Of a DNA stretch of 64,000 nucleotides, positions 9,631 through 20,160 are shown piece after piece (position 1 is the stretch's first letter; the number at the start of each line of letters is the position of its first letter). The notes under the pieces were generated by a model. That model made no database searches and had not been told where the DNA came from. It saw only the letters and a program-made list of their open reading frames with translations. The DNA is from Aquila chrysaetos chrysaetos. Its lineage: Eukaryota > Chordata > Aves > Accipitriformes > Accipitridae. The position numbers and the translations under genes were made by a program. The stretch is from NCBI RefSeq assembly GCF_900496995.4, contig NC_044024.1, positions 1-64,000 of the forward strand, given 5' to 3'.

Positions 9631-10675
9631 CTAGAACGCTACAAAAATGCAGTAACACAAATTGCAAACCCACAGCAGCAACAGCTTCAGAAATATTTAG
9701 ACCAGGAACAAGGGAGAAAAATAAAACAGCTTCATCTCACGCTCAGGGGAGCGGCAGACAGAGAAAAGGGTTGGCATTCTGAGCCCTTACAGAAAACGGG
9801 CATTCTCCTTCCATTCCTCGGCCCGTCCGTTAAGGTCTCAATACCGCAACACTGCTCTGGCAACGTCGAGAGTAGGGAACAACAGCCCTGCCGCTGGACT
9901 TGCCACTGACCCATGCTATTTACCGTAGCAGGACGCGTACGCAGAGGGACACCTTTTGCCACACACAACCCTGAACTTCCTAAAAATTTACGTTTACCAC
10001 AAAAAGCCATTTGGAACATATTGCCAAACAAGATTTGGCAATAAAGCTTTGATGCGTTTGACACAGGCAAATTTTTGGTCACTTGCTATTTGCTTCCTGT
10101 TGCTGCTGCTGTTCTTCCTTCAGAAATTCTACTTGTAGCCAAGTTATTCACTACTGGTTCAAGCATTTGCCTTCCTGGTATTACCAGCACATTCACAGAG
10201 GCAAGTAACTTAATTGCTCTTCTACAATTATCCAAACGACAATTACAGCCATGAAAGAGAAGGAGAGGTCAGGCAGCAGAAGAGCTCTGCAGGCTGGCAC
10301 CAGTCAATAAAGCACTCTTTAAAAACAAACAACAACAAAACAAAACCATGACCCTGTAGCGCTTTTTTTTTTTTTTTCTTTCAGAGCTCATCCCTGCCTC
10401 AGCATTTTGTCTTGTCAGAGCATGAAGCGCAGGTGATCCGCACCCTGACAACTTTTGCATGTGATGAATGCCTGTTCAGAAAGAGTCCAGATCTGCAAGA
10501 CTGGCGTCATTTTTATGGTTTTAATCATCATAAACTCAAATTTGATTTACTCACGCATTTGTGAGGAAACTAATTAACTTTTAGACTCTGCCTCTCCTTT
10601 TTGGGGGGAGGGGAGGGAAATGTGTTAGAGACTGAAAAAAATTATGATTCAGAGCTACCAACCATGCGGGAGTGC
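9631..10675. other. No recognised gene
   Basis: Contains a T-run near 10364-10378. Several CpGs persist at 9780-9960, where ORFs are open on both strands, which would fit upstream exons of the candidate minus-strand gene. I could not place exon borders. Confidence 0.4.
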
Positions 10676-10831
10676 TGGAGTAATCAATGAAAGCAAAGAC
10701 CAACAGCAGCAACATTAACTGAAAGTTGGCTTTAATTCCGGTCACGTACTTGGTGGAGTAATCAATGAAAGCAAAGACCAACAGCAGCAACATTAACTGA
10801 AAGTTGGCTTTAATTCTGATCACGTACTTAA
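10676..10831. repeat. Tandem duplication of a 78-bp segment
   Basis: Bases 10676-10753 and 10754-10831 are the same sequence (starting TGGAGTAATCAATGAAAG and ending near CACGTACTT) with about three to four differences by eye. The copies abut exactly, so this is a direct tandem duplication with no intervening bases. The repeated minus-strand peptide in 10581-10835 is a consequence, not evidence of a gene. Confidence 0.9.
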
Positions 10832-10983
10832 ACAACTCTCCAAGTCTATGCCTCGGTCCGATGAATGACTAGTCCTTTTTTGGAAGGACAAACTTTTTTA
10901 CTTATAAGTCCTAGACTGAAGACTCCGCTGAACAGAATGGGGATTGTGCCATGGGACAACATGCCATCGACACTCTTAATGGG

Positions 10984-11005
10984 GAAAAAAAAAAAAAAAA
11001 AAAAA
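10984..11005 (+). repeat. Poly-A run
   Basis: About 22 consecutive A bases. No retroposon body was recognised directly upstream. Confidence 0.7.
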
Positions 11006-11559
11006 TCAAATAAAAAATCAAGTTTAAGTACCAGTTTCCATCACGTTTCACTCATGACATTTCTACTGGCATCTAGGTGCTTAAAAATGAACTACAGGGA
11101 CACCACATATTCCTAAAAATTCAATTATACATAAAAAAAATAAAAGGCTATTTCCAACTTGCCCATAAAAACCAGTATGAACAGAAAGAAGATAAACACT
11201 CGACCCTAAGGAAGCTAACAGGCAGCTCTGAATTTACCAGACACAAAATTTCGTTCTTTCACCTGAAGCAAAAACATATCAAGGGACCAGTTCAGGAATA
11301 GAGCACTATCTGGTAACAGCAATTTTTCCATCAGCTTTTCTGCACTAGCAGCAGATTTGCCTTTTCTGTGGGTTTAACGTGGAGCATCTGTAGTGCCCTC
11401 GAACTCGCAAGTGTTTCTCTCCGCTCCCCCAGCCCGATACGTGCAATTACCTGAGCAGCAAGCGGAATTACCCACGCGGGATTTTCTTCGTGTGATGCGC
11501 AAGGTGACACTGGGAAAAGAGGAGACAAAGAAATGAACCTGTTTGTCGCACCCAGCCAA

Positions 11560-12150
11560 CGGTGAAAAGACAGGGGAGGATTCTGCCGGAAGGGCTCTGC
11601 ACCCCAGGAGCTCCTACCGGCCCGTTTCTCTCCCCTTTGCCCGGTACCGAGGGGACGACAACACCTCGCCCGCGCCCCCTCACAGCGGGGGCTGCCCCAG
11701 GAGAGCCGGGGAACCCCCACCTCGCTTCTGCCCGCGGGAACGGACCGGGCGAGACCCTCCACGCAGAGAGAGGAGCGTGGCGTGGATTGCATCCCCGAGG
11801 GAAGAGGCCAGGCACCCTGCCGGCAGAAGGACGGCTCGCCTCCCTGCTACTCGGAGCTGCTTGCTGCAGACAGCCCTGCCTGCGCCCGGCCGCCCTTCGG
11901 CCGTGCTGGGAGCGCAGTCCGGCCGACGGACGCTCCAGCAAAAAGACGCTCCAGCTAATTGCAGCTCCTGCTCGTTACAGCCGCAGGTTAATTTTGCCTC
12001 TGGCTAATGCACGCTCCAGACAGTGGACACCCTGCCTCGTTCCAGCTCCCGCTTGCTACAGTTCTGGCTCGCTGAAGCCCCAGCTCCGCGCTGAAGCTCC
12101 GGCTGATTTCAGCTGCTTCTCCTTACAAGCTCCAGCTACGTGCAACGCTC
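11560..12150. promoter_or_regulatory. GC-rich CpG-island-like block with degenerate CTCCAGCT repeats
   Basis: 11560-11940 is rich in CpG. From about 11930 to 12145 the plus strand repeats variants of GCTCCAGCT/TACAGCTCC every 20-30 bases, a degenerate minisatellite. Overlapping ORFs on both strands are compositional. A promoter role is inference from CpG density only. Confidence 0.4.
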
Positions 12151-12379
12151 TGGCCTTTCCACAAGGTTGTGTATCAACTGCTGTCAAAACTGGAGCATTA
12201 TGATTAAACGTCAGAGTTACACGCTGTATAAATATTCATTAGTTTGTGCGATTAATTACTTAACAACTATTCTGAGCAGCGCAGAAAGAAGAGCTGGACT
12301 CAAAGAGGGCACGTGGGGTCTGAAAAGCGCCTTTCCCCCCACAGACCATCGCAGAAGTTGAGTGCGGCCTGCTGCGCGC

Positions 12380-13495
12380 CGGCCTCCCGAACTTCGGCGT
12401 CCGACACCACCAGACCCCCATCTCCGGGGAGGGTCCACGCGCCCTGCCCACCCCCTGCTTCCCCCCGCAGCCCCCAACACCCTCCCACCCGCCTGCCAAA
12501 CCAGCCACGCCGGCTTCCGCTTTTGGCCCCCACGCCAGCGGACTCGGGGCCCCTTTGGGAGCCAAAAACCCCGGCTGCCGAGCCTGTTCTCAAGGCCCAA
12601 AAACGCAGGGCCGGACCTCTGTTTCTGGGCCCAAAGCCGCGCAGCTCGGTCTGTTTGCGAGCCCCAAAATCAGCCGCACGAGCCTGTTTTCAAGCCCCAG
12701 GAACAGAAAACTTGGGTCTCCATTTCTGGCCCCCAAACCAGCTGACCCCCTTTGCAGTCCCCGTGGGCATGCTGGGGGGAATGTAGCCACCCCACAGCCC
12801 GGCACTCCCGGTGCCCCACACGCAGTTTTGGGGAGTGCTCGGGAACCGCAGAGGGCCCGGCCCCACGCCTCTGCAGGGCAGCCCCAGCACAGGCAGGGCG
12901 TCGCTTCATTATTGCTGTTTCAGGCTTGCTTTCCCCGGCATCACCGCCAGCGCCGGGCACACACCCCAAACGCCCCAGCCGAAGCACCCCCGTGGGAAGC
13001 CGGGCCCAGCCACCCCCAGCCTGGCCCCGCTCCAGGACCCCCTGCCGGCAGCAGCCGGGGCCCTTCCCCGCCCCTGCGGGCACAGGGACCCGCCCGCCGC
13101 CGCAGGAGCCCCCCCGGCCCACCGCTGCCCGACCCGCGCCGGGAGCGGCACAGGCCGCCCGGCCCCAGCGAGGAGCAGCCGGGGACGGGATGGGGCTGCC
13201 CCCGCTCCCCACCGGCCGGACACGGGCTCGGCCCCGAACCCCCCCCCCCGCAACGACCCCGGGGCAGCTTCCGCCCCTGCCGGCCCCGGGAGAGCAGAGC
13301 CTGGACCCGCCCGCGGAGGCTCCGGCCGGGGATCCCACCTCGGCGACCCGCCGCGCCTCCCTCGCCCCGAGGCAGCTCCCGCTCTCTCACAGCCTGGAGC
13401 AGAGCAGAACGGAACCTGGGGCAGCCGGGGCAGCCGCTGCTGCTCTGCTGGGCCCGCCCAGGTGTCCCGGCCCCGCCCCCGGCCCCGCCCGTGTT
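12380..13495. promoter_or_regulatory. CpG-rich block with degenerate 'AGCCTGTTTTCAAG' repeats
   Basis: Between about 12560 and 12740 the motif GAGCCTGTT(C/T)TCAAG followed by GGCCCAAAA or GCCCCA recurs at roughly 50-110 base intervals. From 12840 to 13490 the sequence is extremely C/G-rich with many CpGs. ORFs of 200-460 codons run in several frames of both strands here; none shows a domain. Confidence 0.4.
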
Positions 13496-13499
13496 CAAT

Positions 13500-16400
13500 A
13501 CAGCGATGGGGAGCAGGACGGAGGGCTGGGAAGCGAAAAATAAAACAAGGGAACAGAGAGGGAAAGAAAGAACAAACAGGGACAGGGAGAGAGAGGCAAA
13601 GAGAGGGACGGGGACCAGGACAGCGGGGAATATATACACAGAGAAGGACAAGGAGTGGGACACAAGTTTGCAGAGAGAGGTACAGGGAAGCGGAAAGAAT
13701 GACAGAGAGAAAACGAGGCGAGTGGGGAGCAGGTCAGAGAGCCGGAGAAAGACAAAATACTGCTGGGGAGCAGCACAGGAGGAGAGACCCAAAAGGGATG
13801 AACGGGAAGCAGGGCAGTGGGATGCAGACAGCAAAAATAATGATCCACAACAAGACAGAGGGATTGACAGAGAAGTAAGGGAGAGGGAACAGGACAGAGG
13901 AATGGAAGGAAAAAACACTGATGAGCAACAGGACAAATGGATGTAGAGAAAAGGGAGGAGGGGAAAGGAAGGAGGGAGAGAGAAAAAAGAGATGGGGATA
14001 GAGCGTGGGACATGGAAAGACAAAAAGCTGGATAAGGAACAGGACAGAGGGACTGAGGGTGGTGGGGAGGAGGGAACCAGATCTACATTAAGACAAGAGA
14101 TGGAGAAGGGGAAAAAAAACAGTGATGGGCTGCTGGACAGAGACAGACGAAGAAAAAGCAGGGCCAGAGTAGGGAAGAGAGAAAGGAAAAAAGGGACAGC
14201 TGGCTAGACAGGGGGTTATAACTAGAAACAATGAGACAGGCAGCAGGACAGAGGCATAAAGGTATAATAACCAGGGAGAGGAAGCAGGATGGATGGTGAG
14301 GGGAAAAAAAAGAAAGGGCCAGGGAGCAGGACTGAGAGATGGAGAAAGAAGCATTAGGGGCAGAGGGATAGAGAGAGGAAAGCACAGGCTGGAAGAAGGA
14401 CGGGGCGGGGGGGGAACAATGGATACAGATTAAGACAGAGTGACAGAACCCAGACAGACAGCAAGAGAAAGAAAAAACCAGTGACAAGCAGCAGGCCAGG
14501 GAGGGGGGCAGGGGGAAGGAAGGACAGGAGGAAGGAGAGAGGGATACAGAAGACAAGTGAGGGACAGGGACCAAGAAAATGGAATACAGAGAAAAAAAAA
14601 GAGGGATGGGGAGCAGGACGCTGGGATGGAGAACAAGTGAGAGCAACCAGGAGAATGACAGGGAGATGGAGCCAGAGGAAAAACAGGGACCGAGAGCAGC
14701 ACAGAGAAATGGAAAAGGAAAATTAGGGATGGGGAGCAGGACAGACGGGTCCTGTAGAGACAAAGGACCCAAGTATAATGACAGAGAAAGAGGGAGGGAG
14801 GGAGGGAGGGAGGGAGGGAGGGAAGGACAGATGGTGAGCAGCACAGCAGGATGCAAAAAGAAAGAGAGGAATGGGCAGCAGAGCAGAGAAATGGAGAAAG
14901 AAAATAGTGGTGGAGAGCTAGAGAGAGAACTAGAAAGAAAAATAAGACAAGGGAGAAGACTGAGGAGCAGAGAGAGAAAGGAAGATAGAAGGATAAGGTC
15001 AGAAAGGTAGAGAAATCAAGAAAAATAATAAGGACAAGAAGCCCTGCAAAGAGATGGCACAAGAAAACATAGGGTCAGTGAGCAGAACAGAGGAATAGAG
15101 ATGGGGTGGGAAGGAGAGGAGGGAGAAAGGAGGAAGAAGGACAGGGTGCAGAACACAGAAAGAGAGAAAAAGGACAGGGAACAGCACAAAGGGATTGAGA
15201 AAGAAAGAAAGGGTCAGATCAGTACAAAGAGACCAAGAAGGAAAAATTAAAAAAACAGCAATGGGCTAGAGGACAGAGGGAGAGGAAGATAAAGGGCCAG
15301 GTAGCAAGAAAGAGGAGGAGAGAAAGGGAGAAAGTCAGAGCTGGTTGGACAGGGAGGTATAGCAACAAATGACCAGACAGGCAGTGGGACAGGGAAATAA
15401 AGACAGAAAAAACAGGGACAGGAAGCACAACAGAGGGAGAGTGAGAGGAAACAAGGGGCGGGGAGCAGGACAGAGGTGGAGAACGAAGCATTGGGGCAGA
15501 AGGATAGAAAGAGAAAAGAGACAGGAAGAGGGATGGGAGACAGGGGTGGGTGGGGACAAGGAGCAGGACACAGATTGTCAGAGGAAGACAGGGAACAAGA
15601 CAAGGTGATACAGAGAGAGAAAAAAGGGACAGGGAGGCAGGACAAAGTGAAAGACAGGCAAATAGAAGAGACAGGGAGTAGGACAGAGATGGAAGAGAAA
15701 AAGCCTAGGATGGGCAGCAGGCCAGATAGCTGGAAAAGGGAAAAAAACACTGAGCTGCAAGACAGAGATGGATTGAGAAAATGCAGTGACAGGGAGCAGG
15801 ACAGAGTGACAGAAAACAAAAAACACCAAAGAGGGAACAAGACAGAGAATGGGGGGAAAGGCAAGGAGGAGGACAGAGAAACAGAAAGAGAGTAAGAGGG
15901 ATGGGGAGCAGGACAGATAAATGGAGCAAGAAAGGAAGAAAGGATGGGAGGCAGAACCAAGGGAAAGAGAGACAAGGACGGGGAGCAGGACAAAGGGATG
16001 GAAGAGGAGAAAAAAATAGTGATGGGCTGCAGGACAGAGATGAAGGAATTAAAAAACAGACACAGGGAGCATGACAGAAGGACAGAGAGAGAAAAAAGGG
16101 AGAGAGAGCAGGCCAGCATTAGAGGGGAAAAAAACAACAGTGATGGGCAGCGGGAGAGAGATATGGAGAAAGAAAAAAAAAAAACTGAGGAAGACAGAAA
16201 GGAGAGAAGGGACCGCTAGCTGGATGAGAGAAAGACAGAAAAGATAGTGAGAGGAAGCAGGGCAGAGGGACAGCAAGGAGGGGGAAAAGGGACAGGGATG
16301 TGGACAGAGATGGAGAAATAGGCAGCAGGGACAGAGGAAAAGAGACAGGAGGAGGGACAGGGAGCTAGGCAGAGAAAGAAGAATCAGGACAGCGGCAGGA

Positions 16401-16905
16401 CGGAGATAAAAAACTGGGATGGTCAACAGGACAGAGAGGAATATGAATATGGGCAGGGAGCGGGACAAAGGGACACAGCAAGAAACGATGGGACAGGAAG
16501 CAAGACAGAGCGACAGACAAGAATAATGACAAGAGACAGAGAAAGACAGAGACCATGAGAAGCATAGGGGGTTGGAGAAAGAGAGACAGGTATTAGGAGC
16601 CCTGCAGAGAGACAGAGGATGAATAAAAAAGGGCCAGGGAGCAGCACAAATGGTCAGAGAGAGTAAGAGATGAACAGGAAGGAGGACTGGGACAGTGAGA
16701 TACAGAATAAAAAACCAAACCAAAACAAAACACCAGCAACAGCGAGCAAGACAAAGGGATAGAGAGAAAAAGAGAAGGAAGGAGGGAGAGATAGGAAGGC
16801 AGGGACACAGAGCGGCACGTACAGGCACAGAGAGGAAAAGAATGCCAAGGAACAGGCCAGAGAAATTGTGGGGGAAAAAGAGACAGATGCAGATCAGGAC
16901 AAACA
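13500..16905. repeat. Degenerate polypurine minisatellite
   Basis: About 3.4 kb of plus strand is almost entirely A and G, with regularly spaced C in motifs such as GGGAGCAGGACAGAGGGATGG, GAGAAAGAAAAA and CAGTGATGGGC(A/T)GCAGGACAGAG. These recur at roughly 50-60 base intervals with heavy divergence. A pure (GGGA)n stretch lies near 14792-14823. The strand asymmetry removes stop codons from the minus strand, which explains long ORFs such as 12941-14023 and 15247-16137. The same repeat resumes at 17955 after two LTRs. Confidence 0.85.
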
Positions 16906-16910
16906 GATGG

Positions 16911-17481
16911 TGTTGTGGTTTAACCCCAGCCAGCAACTAAGCACCACACAGCTGCTCACTCACTCCCCCCCACCCAGCGGGATGGGGGATAGAATCGGGG
17001 AAAAAGAAGTAAAACTTGTGGGTTAAGATAAGAATGGTTTAATAGGACAGAAAAGAAGAAACTAATAATGATAACACTAATTAAATTACAATAGTAAAAG
17101 GATTGGAATATACAAGTGATGCACAATGCGATTGCTCACCACCCACCCACCGACGCCCAGTTAGTCCCCGAGCGGCAATTCCCCCAGCCCCACTCCCCCC
17201 AGTTTATATACTGGGCATGATGTCACATGGTATGGGATACTCTGTTGGCCACTTTGGGTCAGCTGCCCTGCCTGTCCCCCCTCCCAACCTCTTGTGCCCC
17301 TCCAGCCTTCTTGTTGGCTGGGCATCAGAAGATGAAAATCCTTGACTTTAGACTAAACATTCCTTAGCAACAACTGAAAACATCGGTGTGTCATCAACGT
17401 TCTTCTCATACCAAACTCAAAAACATAGCACTATACCAGCTGCTAGGAAGACAATTAAATATCCCAGCTGAAACCAGGACA
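16911..17481 (-). repeat. Solo LTR, ERVL-type, copy 1 of a tandem pair
   Basis: It begins TGTTGTGGTTTAACCCCAGC and ends GCTGAAACCAGGACA. GATGG flanks both sides (16906-16910 and 17482-17486), a 5-bp target-site duplication as usual for ERVL elements. It retains a ~100-base AT-rich internal segment (about 17015-17115) that the second copy lacks. It is in reverse orientation relative to the TGTCCTGG start of the family. Confidence 0.85.
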
Positions 17482-17486
17482 GATGG

Positions 17487-17954
17487 TGTCATGGTTTAAC
17501 CCCAGCCAGCAACTAAGGACCACGCAGCCGCTCACTCACTCCGCCCCAACCCAGTGGGATGGGGGAGAAAATCGGGAAAAAGCAGCAAAACCCACAGTGC
17601 AGTGCAATTGCTCACCACCCGCCGACCAACACCCGTCTAGTCCCCCGAGCCGCGATTCCTCGCCCCCACTTCCCAGTTGCTATACTAGATAGGACGTCCC
17701 ATGGTATGGAATACCCTGTTGGCCAGTTTGGGTCAGGTGCCCTGGCTGTGTCCTGTGCCAACTTCTTGTGCCCCTCCAGCTTTCTCGCTGGCTGGGCATG
17801 AGAAGCTGAAAAATCCTTGACATTAGTCTAAACACTACTAGCAACAACTGAAAACATCAGTGTTATCAACATTCTTCACATACTGAACTCAAAACATAGC
17901 ACCGTACCAGCTACTAGGAAGACAGTTAACTCTATCCCAGCTGAAACTAGGACA
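17487..17954 (-). repeat. Solo LTR, ERVL-type, copy 2 of a tandem pair
   Basis: It begins TGTCATGGTTTAACCCCAGC and ends GCTGAAACTAGGACA. It is flanked by GATGG at 17482-17486 and 17955-17959. Same orientation and family as the preceding LTR but about 100 bases shorter through one internal deletion. The two LTRs are separated by a single GATGG only. Confidence 0.85.
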
Positions 17955-18132
17955 GATGGAAAAGGAAAAAAGAACACCTATGGGCTGCAGGAGAGACACA
18001 GAGGATGAAAAAAAGGAGGGAGAGGGAGCAGGACAAGAATCCAGAGAGAAAAAAAAAAAGGGAGCAGTCAAACAAGAAATAAAGGGAGAGAGGAAGAAGG
18101 AGCAGGACAAGAGAATAGGCAGAAGAGGAGAG
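17955..18132. repeat. Polypurine minisatellite, continuation
   Basis: Resumes the A/G-rich repeat with GGACA...GGGCTGCAGGAGAGACA-type units. It continues into the A-run (about 18148-18168) at the start of the duplicated promoter block. Confidence 0.75.
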
Positions 18133-19385
18133 GTACAGGGAAGCAAAAAAAAAAAAAAAAAAAAAAATCACAGCAGCTTGGGAAAAAAGGGGCCAGGAGA
18201 GGGGCAGGGAGGGACTGGGACTCACCACAGCCAAAGCCTTTGCCAGTTCAGACGTTTCTTTCTCCTTCTCTCCTCCCTTCCTCTTCTGTAACTCCCGTGG
18301 CTTGACTGTCCGCCACCTAAAAGAATAGGTGGATGTATCACAGCTCTCCTAAGATGAGGCTTCCTAGACACATAGACTTGCACACTACGCAGCTGTACCG
18401 TGCTGTTGGTGATGCACACAGACCCTGCGGTGCACACTGGCAGTCTGACCTGCTGCGGACTACGAGGAGGGATCCTTCCACACCCGGAGAGGCAGGCTCT
18501 CTCTTGCCTGCAGCGGGAGGCAGCTGCCGGCCAGTCGGCCTTCCGTTTCTTCTTCTTTACCCTTCTGTGGCCTCTCCAGCTTCAGCAGCTCCTGCCCACA
18601 GCCAGTAAGCGCTCCGCCTGTCCCTCTGCGCTCCCGCGCCGCGAGGAGAGGGAGGCCAGGCAGAGACAGCCCACGCAAGCCTGAGGCTGCTGCTTTCAAC
18701 GGCATCCCCGGGGGACGAACGGACAACCGCACCCACAGCCTGGCCTCTGGGAGAGGGAAAGAGGCAGCAGTGACCGTTATGACCGCAGCTCGACCCTGGC
18801 CGGAGCCCCCTCCTTCCGCAGGGGCTTCCGCAGACGCCGCTCGTTCCCCGCGCCGCTGCTAGCGGCACCCACGTTGAGGGAGACTCGAGAACACCGCAGG
18901 GCCGGCTTGCTGCCCTCACGACAGGGCTCCGGGGCTGCCTGCGGCCACAGCACAGGCTTCAGGGGAGGGGCTGGAGCTGGGGGCAGCCGCACGGGCCGAG
19001 CGGGGCCGGGGGAGCTCTGGCGACTCGGGGAGGCGCCCGCTGGCCGCGCCTGGGGGGTGCGCGCCTCCGTCCCCTCTTCCCTTCTACCGGCGGCTCTCGG
19101 GGAACTCCCCGGCGCTGCCCTGGCCCGGCTCGCCTCCGGCGGACCGGGAGCCTGCCGCGGTGGCCGCTTCGTAGCTTCCCGGCCCGGCAGCCCCGGGCGG
19201 CCAGCGGGCAGGAGGCACCCCCCGCCCCCGCCCTCGCCCCCGCCGGAGGGGATCGCTCGCCTCACCCGCGGTCCCGGCGCTCGCCCGCTGCCGCCGAGAC
19301 ACGCGCCCTGCGCACCGCCACGCTGCTCCCGGGGACCGCACATGCGCCGGAGGGGCCGGAGCCGGCGCGCGAACGCCGGGCTGCC
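18133..19385. repeat. Segmental duplication, copy B
   Basis: Colinear with 2558-3815: it begins at GAGGTACAGGG and an A-run, shares the AGTCTGACCTGCTGCGGACT and GGATCCTTCC landmarks, and ends near GGAGCCGGCGCGCG. Small insertions and deletions separate the copies; for example, B has extra sequence around 18735-18890. The downstream neighbour is a ZNF143/SBS-motif cluster, not the NRF1/X-box array found after copy A. Confidence 0.75.
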
Positions 19386-20160
19386 CCACACGCAGGACGG
19401 CGCATGCGCCGCGGAAAACCACGCGAAACCGGCGACGCTCCTCTGAGTCTGACGTGGTCGGACTCCGGGGGCCGCGGCGGCAGCGAGGACTACGCCGCGC
19501 CGCCCGCGCCCGAGAGCCACGCTGCTGCCCGGCCGCCGAGTCCGCAAAAACTGCAGCTCCCGGCATGCACTGGCAAACACAGTCCGGCCGCCCGGCAGGC
19601 GAGCGCCGGAAGACTACATCTCCCGGCATGCCCCGGGAGGCACCATGGCTGACCAGAAGCTCCGTGCTCCAGGACTACAGCTCCCGGCATGCCGCGGGAG
19701 GCAGTTTTCCTGCTTTCCGACCGTGAGGGGACAGCGTTTTCGCTTCCGTCCCGTCCCGTGCTGTCCCCCGTCCTCCCCCGCCGGGGCAGCCGGAATCTCC
19801 GCCGAGGCTCCAGCGCAGCTCCGGGCAGCGCCCGCCGCCCCCGCTCCGACACGGTGCGGCCCCGCTGCCGCCGCTCCGTGCGTCCGACACGGTCGCCGCC
19901 GTCCTCCTCGGGGCTTTCCCCGGTGCTTGCCGGTCGAGTGCACAGCCCCGCCGCCGGGCTCGGTGCTCCTAGCCCCCCAGTGAGCCCCCAGCTCCCGCCC
20001 TGGCAGCCCCCCCATTACAGGGAGGGGCCGTCGCCACCAGCCTCACTGCCCGCACCTGGGGCTTCTCCAGCCCTGGCCCGCAGCTGGAGCCCAGCAGGAA
20101 CAGGGGGGCATGGCCCGACCCCCACAGCGCCTCACCTCCTCCTCCCCTGGGCTCCGTCAA
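19250..20160. promoter_or_regulatory. CpG island with ZNF143/SBS-like motif cluster
   Basis: Highly CpG-rich. Three copies of an ACTACANCTCCCGGCATGC-type motif start at about 19550 (ACTGCAGCTCCCGGCATGC), 19613 (ACTACATCTCCCGGCATGC) and 19674 (ACTACAGCTCCCGGCATGC), 61-63 bases apart. This is the known ZNF143/THAP11 promoter element. A GGCGCATGCGCCG NRF1-like site lies near 19399-19411. A housekeeping-type promoter is likely, but I could not assign its gene. Confidence 0.65.

Noticed and set aside
12555..13946. 463-codon plus-strand ORF
   Set aside because: Crosses from CpG-rich DNA into the minisatellite without any change in evidence for coding. It is Pro/Arg-rich then Lys/Arg/Glu-rich, tracking base composition, with competing long ORFs in other frames.
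12941..16936. Long minus-strand ORFs (up to 360 codons) rich in Ser, Leu, Cys, Phe and Pro
   Set aside because: They lie antisense to the polypurine minisatellite, where pyrimidine-rich codons contain almost no stops. The translations are low-complexity, several frames are open at once, and no domain is visible.
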